The notes: generated by a model not told the origin, from the sequence alone. A DNA stretch of 64,000 nucleotides from an uncultured Bacteroidaceae bacterium (GCA_934271655.1 CAKQRW010000008.1:1-64000), one strand, 5' to 3'. Shown: positions 50,330 through 60,559, counted from the stretch's first letter. Numbers and translations are program-made.

Positions 50330-50541
50330 CAGCCACTAACGGCAAGACACAAGACGCGCATGAAGGCAGCTATGGGCAGACGCCATGAGGCAGCCACGCC
50401 ATAAAAAGGCAAGGCAGCTAAGCAAAAAGGCAAGGCGACATGCCATAAAGAAAAGCATGCCCCGCAACATGCAAAGGCTGCGTCACACGGCTTTTTCCAA
50501 AAAGCCTACATGCCACAGACAGATAAAAGAGTACAAGAGAC

Positions 50542-50835
50542 ATGGCAAAGAAACTAAATATCAACGTGACCATCGAGGACATACAGCTCCCGCTGCAGGT
50601 GGCAACACCCGAGGAGGAGAAGGTGTACCGTGATGCCGCGTCCAACATTCAGAGACGAGTGCAGAGGTTGCGCGACGCATACCCTAATTTGCCAAGTGAC
50701 AAGTACTATTACGTGATGGCCATGCTCAACACGGCGGTAGAAGCTGTCAAAGCTGCCGACCGGATAGACACGCAGCCATACGTGGAGATGATACACGACC
50801 TTGAAGAGGAAATGAACTCGCTCGGCATCAAGTAA
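50542..50835 (+). CDS. zapA: Cell division protein ZapA
   Basis: A 97-residue ZapA. The N-terminal globular part KKLNINVTIEDIQLPLQVAT is followed by a helix with VYRDAASNIQRRVQRLRDAY and a C-terminal coiled coil (IHDLEEEMNSLG). It cross-links FtsZ filaments at the Z ring. It is probably cotranscribed with the coiled-coil gene upstream, and rny follows. Confidence 0.9.
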   Translation: MAKKLNINVTIEDIQLPLQVATPEEEKVYRDAASNIQRRVQRLRDAYPNLPSDKYYYVMAMLNTAVEAVKAADRIDTQPYVEMIHDLEEEMNSLGIK

Positions 50836-51049
50836 GCACAGCCATATGTGTCTGCCGCAATGACTGACAAGCAGATACAAGCACGGCACACATGGCAAGA
50901 AAGACTCATGATGCACTTATCTACCATCAATATTTCACGGCACAATTATCAGATCATCCGCATGCGGCACACCCACGCTGCCTGTGGAGAGGATGAGCAG
51001 TGTGTAATATTCAATTAAGTATAACCTAATAACAATAAAACAACAAGAA

Positions 51050-52567
51050 ATGGATATGACATCTATATTTGTCGCCATCGGATGCCTGATACTGGGAGGC
51101 GTAATAGGATTCTCCCTCTTCCGCTACATCATCAAGCAGAAATACAACCAGGTCATCACAGAGGCGCAACTTGAAGCAGAACGCATCAAGGAGAAGAAAG
51201 AACTGGAGATGAAGGAGAAGTTCCTCAACAGAAAAGCTGAGATAGACAAGGAAGCCAACCAGCGCAACCAGAAGCTGCAGGCTGCTGAGAACAAGCTCAA
51301 GCAGAAGGAACAGAACCTGAACCAGCAGAATGATGAGCTCCAGAAGAAGAACCGCGACCTCGACTCTCAGAAGGATCGCCTCAACAAGCAGAAGGACAAG
51401 CTCGACTCGCTCATAGAGGAGCAGCGCTCTAAGCTGGAGACTATCTCAGGACTCACATCCGACGAGGCGCGCGACACACTCATAGAGTCGCTGAAGGACG
51501 AGGCTAAGACACAGGCGCAGCAGTATATCAACGAGATTATCGACGACGCCAAGATGACTGCCACAAAGGAGGCAAAGAAGATTGTCATACAGTCTATCCA
51601 GAGAGTGGCCACAGAGACAGCGGTAGAAAACTCCGTGAGCGTGTTCCACATCGACTCTGACGAGGTGAAGGGACGTGTCATCGGACGCGAGGGACGCAAC
51701 ATCCGCGCGCTGGAGGCTGCCACTGGCACAGAGATAGTAGTGGACGACACACCTGAGGCTATCGTCATCAGCGCCTTTGACCCTGTGCGCCGCGAGATAT
51801 GCCGACTCGCTCTCCACCAGCTCGTGGCAGACGGACGCATACACCCGGCACGCATCGAAGAGGTTGTGGCGAAGGTGAAGAAGCAGGTAGAGGAAGAAAT
51901 CATCGAGACTGGTAAGCGCACCACTATCGACCTCGGCATCCACGGACTGCATCCAGAACTCATACGCATCGTGGGAAAGATGAAATACCGCTCGTCATAC
52001 GGACAGAACCTCTTGCAGCACGCACGCGAGACAGCCAACCTCTGTGCGGTGATGGCAGCCGAACTGGGTCTGAACCCAAAGAAGGCCAGACGTGCAGGCT
52101 TGCTTCACGACATAGGCAAGGTGCCAGACGAGCAGCTTGAGATTCCACACGCTCTCTACGGAGCGCAGATAGCAGAGAAATATAAGGAGAAGCCAGACAT
52201 CTGCAACGCCATAGGCGCTCACCACGACGAGATGGAGATGACTACACTGCTCGCTCCTATCGTGCAGGTGTGTGACGCTATCAGTGGAGCGCGCCCAGGA
52301 GCACGCCGCGAGATTGTAGAGGCTTACATCAAGCGTCTCAACGATCTGGAGAATCTGGCGTCAAGCTATCCTGGCGTGACAAAGACATACGCCATCCAGG
52401 CCGGACGCGAACTGAGAGTGATTGTCGGCGCAGACAAGATTTCAGACAAGGAGATTGACACTCTGAGCGCAGACATTGCCAAGAAAATCCAGGATGAGAT
52501 GACTTATCCAGGACAGGTCAAGATCACTGTCATACGCGAGACACGCGCTGTGGCATTTGCAAAGTGA
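51050..52567 (+). CDS. rny: Ribonuclease Y
   Basis: A 505-residue endoribonuclease that initiates mRNA decay. It has one N-terminal membrane helix (IFVAIGCLILGGVIGFSLF) and a long coiled coil (about 30-180, KEQNLNQQNDELQKKNRDLD). The KH domain contains GRVIGREGRNIRALEAATG, and the HD domain contains RAGLLHDIGKVPDE with the metal-binding HD at about residue 354. It ends VKITVIRETRAVAFAK. Length matches typical RNase Y of about 520. Confidence 0.96.
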   Translation: MDMTSIFVAIGCLILGGVIGFSLFRYIIKQKYNQVITEAQLEAERIKEKKELEMKEKFLNRKAEIDKEANQRNQKLQAAENKLKQKEQNLNQQNDELQKKNRDLDSQKDRLNKQKDKLDSLIEEQRSKLETISGLTSDEARDTLIESLKDEAKTQAQQYINEIIDDAKMTATKEAKKIVIQSIQRVATETAVENSVSVFHIDSDEVKGRVIGREGRNIRALEAATGTEIVVDDTPEAIVISAFDPVRREICRLALHQLVADGRIHPARIEEVVAKVKKQVEEEIIETGKRTTIDLGIHGLHPELIRIVGKMKYRSSYGQNLLQHARETANLCAVMAAELGLNPKKARRAGLLHDIGKVPDEQLEIPHALYGAQIAEKYKEKPDICNAIGAHHDEMEMTTLLAPIVQVCDAISGARPGARREIVEAYIKRLNDLENLASSYPGVTKTYAIQAGRELRVIVGADKISDKEIDTLSADIAKKIQDEMTYPGQVKITVIRETRAVAFAK

Positions 52568-52698
52568 TGCAAATGAGATACATGGCGTGTCTATAAGAGA
52601 CATGGCATACGCACAGCCTCAAGAGTCTGGAATGATGGACTCGCGGGGCATTGACCAAGGTACTTCATAACGAAAGCTACTATATAACTACAGCTACT

Positions 52699-54222
52699 AT
52701 GAGAACCGCACATATCCTATTATTAGGACTCATTTCATCTACAGCCTTTGCTCAGGACAATGTCCTGGGCAAAGGCTTTTCGTATCATGCCACCACAGAA
52801 GCCATCGTCTCCGAAGGCGACCATGCTCCCTTCTGGCTCACAGCCAACAGGTATGGGCTGGCTTCTGTGGAGCACAACTCGTCTTTCATCACGGCTGGCA
52901 TGGCTAAGGACGCTCTTGGAGATAATGGAAAAGACTGGAACTGGGGCATGGGAGCCGACTTTGTCATTGCGTCGGACCATACAAGCACATTCTTCATCCA
53001 GCAACTCTATGCCGATGTGAGATGCAAGGCTGGCTTGCTCACCATCGGGCAGAAGGAGCAACCTATGCAATTGAAGAACACAGTCCTGAGCAGCGGTTCA
53101 CAGACTCTGGGGACTAATGCGCGTCCCTACCCTGAGGTACGCCTCTCGCTGCCCCACTACTGGGACATACCTGGCACTCACGGCTTTCTCGGAGTGAAAG
53201 GCCATGTGGCGTTTGGAATGTACACAGACAACGGATTCCAGCGTGACTTCACCCATGAAATGCATTCATACAATCAAGATGTCCTGATGCACACCAAGGC
53301 TGGCTACCTGCGATTTGGCAAGGAAGAGAGGGCTTTCAACGTGGAAGCAGGACTGGAGATGGCATCGCAGTTTGGATGCACGCACTACGAGAAGACTGCT
53401 GACGGATGGTCTAAGATAAAAAGCGGACGCGGACTGTCTGCCTTCTGGCATGCCTTCATCGGAGGAGGGGCTGATGCTACCGACGGAGCCATACAAAACA
53501 ATGAGGGCAACATGCTTGGCAGCTGGGTGCTGCGTCTCAACTACAAAGCTCCAGCGGCCGACTTCGGTCTTTACGCCGACCACTTCTTTGAAGACCACTC
53601 GGCCATGTTCCTGCTCGACTACAACGGCTATGCCTATGAAGGAGGAACTATGAAGAAGAAAGACAGCCGCTTCATCATGTACCCGCTCAAGGATATCATG
53701 CTCGGAGCGGATGTCCACTTCAAGCGCTGCCACTGGATAGAAGACTGCGTGGTGGAATATATATACACCAGATACCAAAGCGGACCTGTGTATAATGACC
53801 GCACGCCTGAACTGCCATCACACATCGGCGGCATAGACAACTATTACAACAACGCCATCGAGCCAGGATGGCAGCACTGGGGGCAAACGCTCGGCAATCC
53901 TCTCTACACATCTCCCATATACAACAAGAACGGACGGCTTGTGTTCATGAGCAACCGCTTCACAGCATGGCATGCAGGCTTCAGCGGACACCCATTGCCC
54001 GAACTGGACTACAGAGTCAGGGCCTCATGGCAAGAAAGCCTCGGCACGTACGACGAGCCGTTCCGCAATCCGAAGCGTAATGTGAGCATCAGCGCTGAAG
54101 TCAACTACAGCATTGACCGCTGGTGCAAGGGCCTAAGCCTTGGCGCTGCTTTCGGAATGGACAGGGGCAACCTGCTTGGCAACTCCACTGGGGGAAGGCT
54201 TGCACTTAGCTACAAACTTTGA
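52699..54222 (+). CDS. Capsule assembly Wzi-family outer-membrane protein
   Basis: A 507-residue outer-membrane protein with signal peptide (MRTAHILLLGLISSTAFAQ). EGDHAPFWLTANRYGLAS, TIGQKEQPMQLKNTVLSSG and RPYPEVRLSLPHYWDIPGTH match the Wzi family. Alternating strands indicate a beta-barrel of about 18 strands. Wzi anchors capsular polysaccharide to the cell surface in E. coli. It starts about 130 bp after rny and is followed by a lipoprotein gene 15 bp later. Confidence 0.9.
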   Translation: MRTAHILLLGLISSTAFAQDNVLGKGFSYHATTEAIVSEGDHAPFWLTANRYGLASVEHNSSFITAGMAKDALGDNGKDWNWGMGADFVIASDHTSTFFIQQLYADVRCKAGLLTIGQKEQPMQLKNTVLSSGSQTLGTNARPYPEVRLSLPHYWDIPGTHGFLGVKGHVAFGMYTDNGFQRDFTHEMHSYNQDVLMHTKAGYLRFGKEERAFNVEAGLEMASQFGCTHYEKTADGWSKIKSGRGLSAFWHAFIGGGADATDGAIQNNEGNMLGSWVLRLNYKAPAADFGLYADHFFEDHSAMFLLDYNGYAYEGGTMKKKDSRFIMYPLKDIMLGADVHFKRCHWIEDCVVEYIYTRYQSGPVYNDRTPELPSHIGGIDNYYNNAIEPGWQHWGQTLGNPLYTSPIYNKNGRLVFMSNRFTAWHAGFSGHPLPELDYRVRASWQESLGTYDEPFRNPKRNVSISAEVNYSIDRWCKGLSLGAAFGMDRGNLLGNSTGGRLALSYKL

Positions 54223-54237
54223 CTATACACAATATTT

Positions 54238-54669
54238 ATGAAGAAGCTATTCTACATGACCATAATAGCAGTGCTCATCACAGCCTGCGACATAGACAAC
54301 GCCGGCAACGGAGGCATATATGGCAACTGGCAACTGCAACAGGTGGACACGCTTGCATCTGGAGGCATGCGCGACATGTCGAAGAGCTGCATCTACTGGG
54401 CCTTCGAGAGCGATGTGATGCAGATAAGACGCATCGACGGTAACAACATAAAGATGATGTTCACATACAAAGCCGCAGGCGACAGCATCACCGTGCGCAA
54501 TCCGCTGCTTGTCCGCACCAAGGATGAGCTCATAGCCGTGGAGGACAAAAAGACACTGGAGGAGTATTGCATGACTGGCCTTACGGACATTTTCCACATA
54601 ATAAGGAAAAAAAATAATACGCTGATTCTGGAAAACAGCGCATACAGGATGACATTCAGAAAATACTGA
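54238..54669 (+). CDS. Small lipocalin-like lipoprotein, function unknown
   Basis: A 143-residue protein with a lipoprotein signal (KKLFYMTIIAVLITAC, lipid-attached Cys17). The mature part has beta-rich segments (GIYGNWQLQQVDTLASGGMR, IKMMFTYKAAGDSITV, LILENSAYRMTFRK) resembling lipocalin-like domains. It lies 15 bp after the Wzi gene, so it is probably cotranscribed and may act at the outer membrane with it. I do not recognise a characterised family. Confidence 0.8.
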   Translation: MKKLFYMTIIAVLITACDIDNAGNGGIYGNWQLQQVDTLASGGMRDMSKSCIYWAFESDVMQIRRIDGNNIKMMFTYKAAGDSITVRNPLLVRTKDELIAVEDKKTLEEYCMTGLTDIFHIIRKKNNTLILENSAYRMTFRKY

Positions 54670-54695
54670 TTTTATTGAAATAAGCGGCCAAGCAC

Positions 54696-54741
54696 AGCGA
54701 ACAGTTGCCATACGCCAGACGTATGGCAACTGTTCGCTTTT
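54696..54741 (+). terminator. Terminator after the Wzi-lipoprotein unit
   Basis: A perfect 19-bp stem (AGCGAACAGTTGCCATACG) with CCAGA loop, then TTTTATAT. Confidence 0.95.
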
Positions 54742-54870
54742 ATATAGAGTCCTTATATTTTTAAGGCCAACACACAATAATAAAGTTTTCTTTACGTTTT
54801 ATATAAAGGAAAGGCCTTAAACATTACCAGCCTGTTCACTTTTTCTGCAAATAAAACATCAATTATAATC

Positions 54871-55959
54871 ATGATAATTAACTATACATATATCATAATA
54901 GCCTTCGCTGCGAGTATGGTCTTTTCTCTTGCTCTCACACCTCTTGTGATAAAAATATGCAATACCAAGGGACTCTATGACGAACCTAACGCGCGCAAAG
55001 TGCACAAACAAGCCATACCTCGTCTCGGCGGCACGCTTTTCCTGCCGTCACTTGGATTCGGCGTTGCCATTGCCTCGGCGGTCATGTGCTGTGAAAGAAA
55101 AGAGGAACTGACACTCAACGCCTCATCACTCATTATCCTGGCAGGCGCGTTTCTCATATATATGATAGGCATACTTGATGACCTCAAAGGCATGAAAGCC
55201 ACACACAAGTTTGCCATACAGACTGTGGCCGCCATGCTCTTCCCGCTATGCAACCTGATGATAAATAATCTGCATGGAATATTCGGACTATACGAGATAC
55301 CTATATGGGCAAGCTACCCTCTCACCGTGTTCGTCATCTTGCTCATCGTAAACGCCATGAACCTGATAGACGGAATAGACGGCCTTGCGTCAAGCCTGTC
55401 CATCATCATACTGACTGTATACTCATACCTCTATGGCTCTCTTGGCCTCGAACTCTTCAGCCTCATCAGCATCAGTCTGGCAGGAGCCGTAAGCGCATTT
55501 TTCATATACAATGTCTTTGGCAAAGTGGGAAAGCTCAAGATTTTTATGGGAGACTCTGGCAGCCTTGTGCTTGGGTATGTCATAGCCTACCTTGCCATAA
55601 AATTTCAGATGGACAACGAGAATGGCGGACTTCCTTTCCGTGAGGAGTCGCTGCTCACGTCTTTTTCCCTGGTCTTCATCCCATGCGTGGACGTGATACG
55701 CGTGGCGCTGCAGCGAAAGTTCAATGGCAAAAGGATGTTCGACCCTGACAAGACACACCTGCATCACTGCATCATGGCCACGGGACTGGACATGCACCAG
55801 ACGCTATTGGTCATCATCGTGTTCTTTGCAGCCATCTGCTCCATCAACTACGGACTCTACATCGGCGGTCTATCAACGGCCCTAATAATCATCATTGATT
55901 TCGTAATATACGGCATATTTATCGGAGCTGTCAATTTCTTCAAGATTCAGAAAGAATAA
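54871..55959 (+). CDS. WecA/MraY-like polyprenyl-phosphate GlcNAc-1-phosphate transferase
   Basis: A 362-residue polyprenyl-phosphate HexNAc-1-phosphate transferase with about 10 helices. The motifs are KVHKQAIPRLGGTLF, GILDDLKGMKATHKFAIQT (the DD pair), NAMNLIDGIDGLA, IFMGDSGSLVLGY and HLHHCIMATG. These match WecA more than MraY because of the cytoplasmic HLHH motif. It starts surface-glycan synthesis on undecaprenyl phosphate and is a second, different initiating transferase within 8 kb of the WcaJ-like gene. The upstream region has AAGGCC/GGCCTT inverted words. Confidence 0.92.
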   Translation: MIINYTYIIIAFAASMVFSLALTPLVIKICNTKGLYDEPNARKVHKQAIPRLGGTLFLPSLGFGVAIASAVMCCERKEELTLNASSLIILAGAFLIYMIGILDDLKGMKATHKFAIQTVAAMLFPLCNLMINNLHGIFGLYEIPIWASYPLTVFVILLIVNAMNLIDGIDGLASSLSIIILTVYSYLYGSLGLELFSLISISLAGAVSAFFIYNVFGKVGKLKIFMGDSGSLVLGYVIAYLAIKFQMDNENGGLPFREESLLTSFSLVFIPCVDVIRVALQRKFNGKRMFDPDKTHLHHCIMATGLDMHQTLLVIIVFFAAICSINYGLYIGGLSTALIIIIDFVIYGIFIGAVNFFKIQKE

Positions 55960-55974
55960 AGAGACTTTTGCAAT

Positions 55975-56114
55975 AGCGTGAAGACACATGCTACATTTTA
56001 CATGTGTGTTAAGACACATGCAAGAGAGCGTGAAGACACATACAAGAGAGCGTGAAGACACATGCAAGAGAGCGTGAAGACACATGCAAGAGAGCGTGAA
56101 GACACATACAAATA
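55975..56114. repeat. 22-bp tandem array (4 regular units plus 2 diverged)
   Basis: AGCGTGAAGACACAT(G/A)CAAG units at 56027-56114 with exact 22-bp period. Two diverged copies upstream (AAGACACATG at 55981 and 56011) are spaced 30 and 22 bp. It lies directly after the WecA-like gene. Confidence 0.93.
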
Positions 56115-56180
56115 GTATAAGTATACGTCTATAATTATCGCTGTCTGATAAAAACATCAAGCTGATATATAAAATAGTAA

Positions 56181-56214
56181 GGGCTGAATTCCTTGTTAGG
56201 AATTCAGCCCTTTT
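56181..56214. terminator. Terminator between the WecA-like and YidE-type genes
   Basis: A perfect 13-bp stem (GGGCTGAATTCCT) with TGTT loop, followed by TTTTATTC. It can serve both converging genes. Confidence 0.9.
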
Positions 56215-56257
56215 ATTCAACTTTATTTATGCCACTTGCATAGGCAGCGCATCATCC

Positions 56258-57946
56258 CTATCCAAGAATGAAGATGAACAGCTGTATGGCCACCACTCGC
56301 AGGAACATGGCAAACGGGAACACTGCCGAATAGCCCACAGAAGGGGAATCGGCCGACGTCAAGTCGCGAGCATAAGCCAGAGCTGGAGGATTGGTGTTGA
56401 TGCCGGCCAGCATACCCAGCAAGGTGTAGAAATTCAATTTGAGTATGTACCGTCCTATCAGTCCGCACAATATTGTAGGCAGGATAGTTATTACAGCTCC
56501 CCATGCCAACCAGTGCATGCCCTGCTGTGTCAACACGATGCTGAAGAAATCCTTGCCTGAACTTAGTCCGACGCAAGCAAGGAACAAGCACAAGCCTATC
56601 TCACGCAACATGAGATTGGCAGATATAGTGTTATAAGTCACCAGATGATATTTAGGACCCAGATAGCCTATGAGAATGGCAATGACGAGCGGGCCGCCTG
56701 TAAGTCCAAGACGCAGCGACTGCGAGATGCCTGGGAAGAAGAACGGCACATTGGCAAGCACACAGCCCAAAGCTATGCCAAGGAAAATCGGCAGGGTGTT
56801 TGGGTCATTGAGCTTGCGGCTTTGGTTGCCCACCTTGCGCTCCACCTGAGCCAGCCCGACCTCGGTGCCAACCACCGTGATGCGGTCGCCCACCTGCAAG
56901 CGGAGTGATGATGATGGGATAAGCTCTATGCCAGAGCGCATCACGCGGGTGACATTGACTCCATAGTTAGTACGCGGACTGAGTTCTCCGATAGTCTTGC
57001 CGTTCACGCTGTTGCGCGTGACAAGCATCTGGCGAGCCACAAGCGAGTTGTCATGCTCATCCCAGTCCACATCCACAGGCTGACCAACAAAAGCGGTTAT
57101 CGCCTCCACATCTGTAGGAGCCGCAACTATATGCAACAAGTCGCCTACATGCACCACTGTGGAACCGTCCACAACAGCATCAGACTCCTCATCCTTCTCT
57201 CCCTTCATGCGGGAGATGACATACTCGCGCTTCACAAGCTTCTTCATCTCCTTGACAGTAAGGCCGTCAAAGCTTGCATTGTCTACACGCACCGTGAACG
57301 GGCGCACAGTCATCTTCTCAAGATGTCCCAGTCCCTTATGAGCCTCAACATTCTCATGTGCCTTGTTTATGCGCATCAAGTACTGCAAGGCCAGGCACGA
57401 GAACATCAGTCCGAGCACACCCACTGGATAAGACACAGCGTATCCCATCAGGATGGAAGACTCGTCGATGCCACGCAAGTCGCTGTAGGCCTGCTGTGCG
57501 GCACCGAGCGCTGGCGTATTGGTCACAGCGCCAGAGAGGATGCCCGCCATGGTCGGCACATCAGTGTCTGTCAGCATCAGCAGCACAACAGCTATAAGCA
57601 CACTAAGCAGCACGCTGAAGAGCGCCATGAAGTTGAGCGCCAGTCCACCTTTGCTGAACGAGGTGAAGAAGCCAGGGCCTATCTGCAAACCAACTGAGTA
57701 GACAAACAATATGAGGCCAAACTCCTTCATGAAATGAAGAAGATGCACGTCAAGGTTGAGAGAGAAGTGGGCAAAGATGATGCCGATGAACAGTATCCAC
57801 GTCAATCCGAGCGACATGCCCTTCACCTTTATGCGTCCCAGCACGAGCCCAAGAGTGATGACCATAGCAAGTATCATGACAGAATGGGCCACACCACCTC
57901 CCCACAGTCCGGGAAAGCCCTCAAACAGGTTCTTTAATAGTTCCAT
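56258..57946 (-). CDS. AspT/YidE/YbjL-family transporter with two RCK_C domains
   Basis: A 562-residue protein with two halves of about five helices flanking a cytoplasmic pair of TrkA-C/RCK_C domains (about 215-390). Motifs are VGLQIGPGFFTSFSKGG, SGAVTNTPALGAAQQAY and the mirror copy GLTGGPLVIAILIGYLG and GMLAGINTNPPALAYA. AspT of this family exchanges aspartate for alanine, but most members have unknown substrate, so I give only family. Single gene. Confidence 0.9.
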   Translation of the reverse strand: MELLKNLFEGFPGLWGGGVAHSVMILAMVITLGLVLGRIKVKGMSLGLTWILFIGIIFAHFSLNLDVHLLHFMKEFGLILFVYSVGLQIGPGFFTSFSKGGLALNFMALFSVLLSVLIAVVLLMLTDTDVPTMAGILSGAVTNTPALGAAQQAYSDLRGIDESSILMGYAVSYPVGVLGLMFSCLALQYLMRINKAHENVEAHKGLGHLEKMTVRPFTVRVDNASFDGLTVKEMKKLVKREYVISRMKGEKDEESDAVVDGSTVVHVGDLLHIVAAPTDVEAITAFVGQPVDVDWDEHDNSLVARQMLVTRNSVNGKTIGELSPRTNYGVNVTRVMRSGIELIPSSSLRLQVGDRITVVGTEVGLAQVERKVGNQSRKLNDPNTLPIFLGIALGCVLANVPFFFPGISQSLRLGLTGGPLVIAILIGYLGPKYHLVTYNTISANLMLREIGLCLFLACVGLSSGKDFFSIVLTQQGMHWLAWGAVITILPTILCGLIGRYILKLNFYTLLGMLAGINTNPPALAYARDLTSADSPSVGYSAVFPFAMFLRVVAIQLFIFILG

Positions 57947-58009
57947 ATTACAATGATTTTTTGATATAGCTTTATTTGATTACTATTCTCGAATCCTTTT
58001 CACGCCTTT

Positions 58010-59386
58010 TCATTCCAAGACCTTCTCCGCCACGGCAGAGTTGTTTTCCTTTCTTCTCTTCAGCAAGAGTGTCCACAGCTTGCGCTCTCTCGCAGGCATC
58101 ATCATGCGGCGCACAAAGATGTTTGGTATAGCCACGCCAAGTGCTATGCACAGGATGATGAGCGAAGCGCGTATGCCATTATGCATAGCCACGGTAACCT
58201 CACCCACTACTCCGTGCATGTCGATGATGGCAAAGAGGGCGCGATACATCAGCACACCAGGAATCATAGGGATGACGCTCGGTATGCTGAGGCAATGGTG
58301 AGGCGTGTGGAACCAGTGCATGGCCTCTGTGCAGATGATGCTGACAAGGGCTGAACCGACAAACGAGCCAATGATGACACCGAGGTCGAGACCTATGTTG
58401 CCATTGCTCGGGCCAAGGTTGACAATGTTGCGCGTGCACACAGCTATGATGCCTCCTACAGCCACCACCCACAGCAGGCGGCGCGGAATGTTGAATATCA
58501 TGGAGAAGCCCATGGCTGAAATGGCTGCAGCCAGAGAGAACTCCCAGTATTCGTGATGAGGTGTCATGGTAAGGTCGCGCACAAAATTATCGATGCCGCT
58601 CACCTCTATGGCGAAAGCTATGCCAAAAGCCATAGACAGCACCATGATAAGCGTGTTGATGGCACGCGTGAGTCCTATCTGGGTGTAGCCCGTAAGCATG
58701 TCGCTCACAAAGTTAATCAGCGGCACTCCTGGCACAATGAACAGGGCGCATGCCATCAGCGGATGCCACGGAGTGGAGCTCCCCATAAAGTTGTACAGGC
58801 CGAACAGCCATGCTATTATTGTTGACACAAATGCTGCTATAGAAATATTCACATATGCGTTGCTTCCTTTTTCATTTAGAAACATACGAAGGCGGAAGCC
58901 TATGATGGCTGCTATAGATGCATAGAGGAAAGCTGCCCAGTCGCAGCCAAACTGCACACAGAATCCACCACACGCAAATCCGCCGCCTATGGCCACTTGC
59001 CACGGTGTGTAGTTGCGCGGACGGTTGGCAATCTCTTCCAGAGCCGCCTCATACTGGTCCAAAGTGTAGTTTTCCCTTATGGCTCGCCATGACAACTTGC
59101 TTATGTAGCTGATGGCCGTCATGTTGATGCCATGCTTTGAGCAGCGGCGAAAGCGTGTATATGACTGGTCGTCATCGCTATAGTTCACCATGAGAAGGTT
59201 AAGATTGACATATATCTGCAGTTTTTGGTCTGAGAGACCAAGATAAGCGGCGGTCCGCTTCATGTTGCGCATTATGCGTGGGGTGTCTGCGGCACTCTCA
59301 AGCAAGAGACATCCTGTGCGCAGCAACAAGTCAAGTTTGCGGTGCACACTGTGCGACGATATTGTATCGTTGTCCATTTCTTTCAT
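58010..59386 (-). CDS. ThrE-family threonine/serine exporter (fused ThrE and ThrE_2 domains)
   Basis: A 458-residue membrane protein. The N-terminal cytoplasmic part (HSVHRKLDLLLRTGCLLLES) is followed by ThrE core segments (WQVAIGGGFACGGFCVQFGC, FIVPGVPLINFVSDML) and a second, ThrE_2 half (SIPSVIPMIPGVLMYRALFA). The family exports threonine and serine in Corynebacterium, and the Bacteroidota substrate is inferred. A -7 box lies at 59422-59429 and the gene is divergent from LysR. Confidence 0.88.
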   Translation of the reverse strand: MKEMDNDTISSHSVHRKLDLLLRTGCLLLESAADTPRIMRNMKRTAAYLGLSDQKLQIYVNLNLLMVNYSDDDQSYTRFRRCSKHGINMTAISYISKLSWRAIRENYTLDQYEAALEEIANRPRNYTPWQVAIGGGFACGGFCVQFGCDWAAFLYASIAAIIGFRLRMFLNEKGSNAYVNISIAAFVSTIIAWLFGLYNFMGSSTPWHPLMACALFIVPGVPLINFVSDMLTGYTQIGLTRAINTLIMVLSMAFGIAFAIEVSGIDNFVRDLTMTPHHEYWEFSLAAAISAMGFSMIFNIPRRLLWVVAVGGIIAVCTRNIVNLGPSNGNIGLDLGVIIGSFVGSALVSIICTEAMHWFHTPHHCLSIPSVIPMIPGVLMYRALFAIIDMHGVVGEVTVAMHNGIRASLIILCIALGVAIPNIFVRRMMMPARERKLWTLLLKRRKENNSAVAEKVLE

Positions 59387-59421
59387 TTGAATATTGTGTA
59401 TGTTATCCTTATTTTAGCTTG

Positions 59422-59429
59422 CAAAGGTA
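59422..59429 (-). promoter_or_regulatory. -7 box for the ThrE-family gene
   Basis: Minus-strand TACCTTTG, 35 bp upstream of the start. Confidence 0.6.
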
Positions 59430-59528
59430 TTGCTATTTCCGCACACAGGAAATCGTTGGTTATTGATATTTTCAATAGGCAATGCCATATTTCAACATGC
59501 CGATAAACGCTTTTCGGTTTTTTTTTGT

Positions 59529-59536
59529 TAATTTTG
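59529..59536 (+). promoter_or_regulatory. -7 box for the LysR gene
   Basis: TAATTTTG, about 117 bp upstream of the ATG, giving a long leader with several AT-rich repeats. Confidence 0.55.
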
Positions 59537-59653
59537 CATGTCCTTACTCCTTCACTGCAAACACACGACATGCAATACAAGGACATATAATATATACATT
59601 ATTATATACATTTCAATTTATATACATTTTCATCACACACAGCCTCAGCTACA

Positions 59654-60559
59654 ATGGAACTACGAAATCTCAGAGCTTTTGCTACAGCAGCCAGATTGCT
59701 CAATTTCACAGAAGCGGCCAAGGAGATGTGCATAACGCAGAGCACATTCTCACAGACAATAAAGCAACTGGAGGACGAGACTGGCTACGCCCTTTTCTTC
59801 CGCAACTCGCACGAAGTGCAGCTCACCGAAGCTGGCGCCGAGCTTCTGCCATACGCTGAAAGCGCCATCCATGCGGCCGACGACTGCAGCCACCGCATGG
59901 AAGACCTGCGCAACCTGCGTTGCGGCCAACTCTCTATAGGCATCACCCACTCTTTCAACCAGGTGCTGCATGAGACACTAAAGGAATACATGAGGCTCTA
60001 TCCCGGCATCAGCCTCAACATCGTCTACAAGCCCATGACTGAGCTTATCGAATGCCTGCAACGCCGTGAGCTGGACTTTGTGCTGTCTTACCGTCCGGCT
60101 GAGCGATTGCCGGGGCTGGAGTCGCATATACTCTTTGAGGACCATCTCTCTGTGATAGTCAAGGCAGACCACCCTCTCGCCATGCGCAAGAGCGTCACGC
60201 TCAACGACCTCGCCATGTTTCCGGCAGCCTTGCCGGCCAAGGGGCTGCAAGCCCGCAATGTGCTAGACCACATACTGTCCGACAGCAACATCTCACTCAA
60301 CGTGCGCCTGGAGATGAACGAGGTCACCCCTCTGCTCCGCCTTGTGCGCAACATCAATATCTTCACCGTACTCTCGTCATCTGCCACAGAAGACATACCC
60401 GACCTCAAGGCCATTCCGATAGACCACCCTGACTGCAACATGGAAGGCTCGGTAATAGCTGTCAAAGACCGCTATGTGAAGACTGCCTCCAAAGAGTTCA
60501 TACGCATACTCAGCGAGACTTCACTTGTGAAGAAGCGTATCAATGAATGGCTGAAATAA
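59654..60559 (+). CDS. LysR-family transcriptional regulator
   Basis: A 301-residue regulator. The N-terminal winged helix-turn-helix has LRAFATAARLLNFTEAAKEM and CITQSTFSQTIKQLEDETGY (about 5-45). The effector domain (about 90-290) has two alpha/beta lobes with IGITHSFNQVLHETLKEYM. It is divergent from the ThrE-type exporter, about 270 bp apart, so regulation of that exporter is plausible by position only. Effector unknown. Confidence 0.93.
   Translation: MELRNLRAFATAARLLNFTEAAKEMCITQSTFSQTIKQLEDETGYALFFRNSHEVQLTEAGAELLPYAESAIHAADDCSHRMEDLRNLRCGQLSIGITHSFNQVLHETLKEYMRLYPGISLNIVYKPMTELIECLQRRELDFVLSYRPAERLPGLESHILFEDHLSVIVKADHPLAMRKSVTLNDLAMFPAALPAKGLQARNVLDHILSDSNISLNVRLEMNEVTPLLRLVRNINIFTVLSSSATEDIPDLKAIPIDHPDCNMEGSVIAVKDRYVKTASKEFIRILSETSLVKKRINEWLK

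Noticed and set aside
50836..51049. 6S RNA downstream of zapA
   Set aside because: The gap lacks the long hairpin with central bubble; only irregular short pairings were found.
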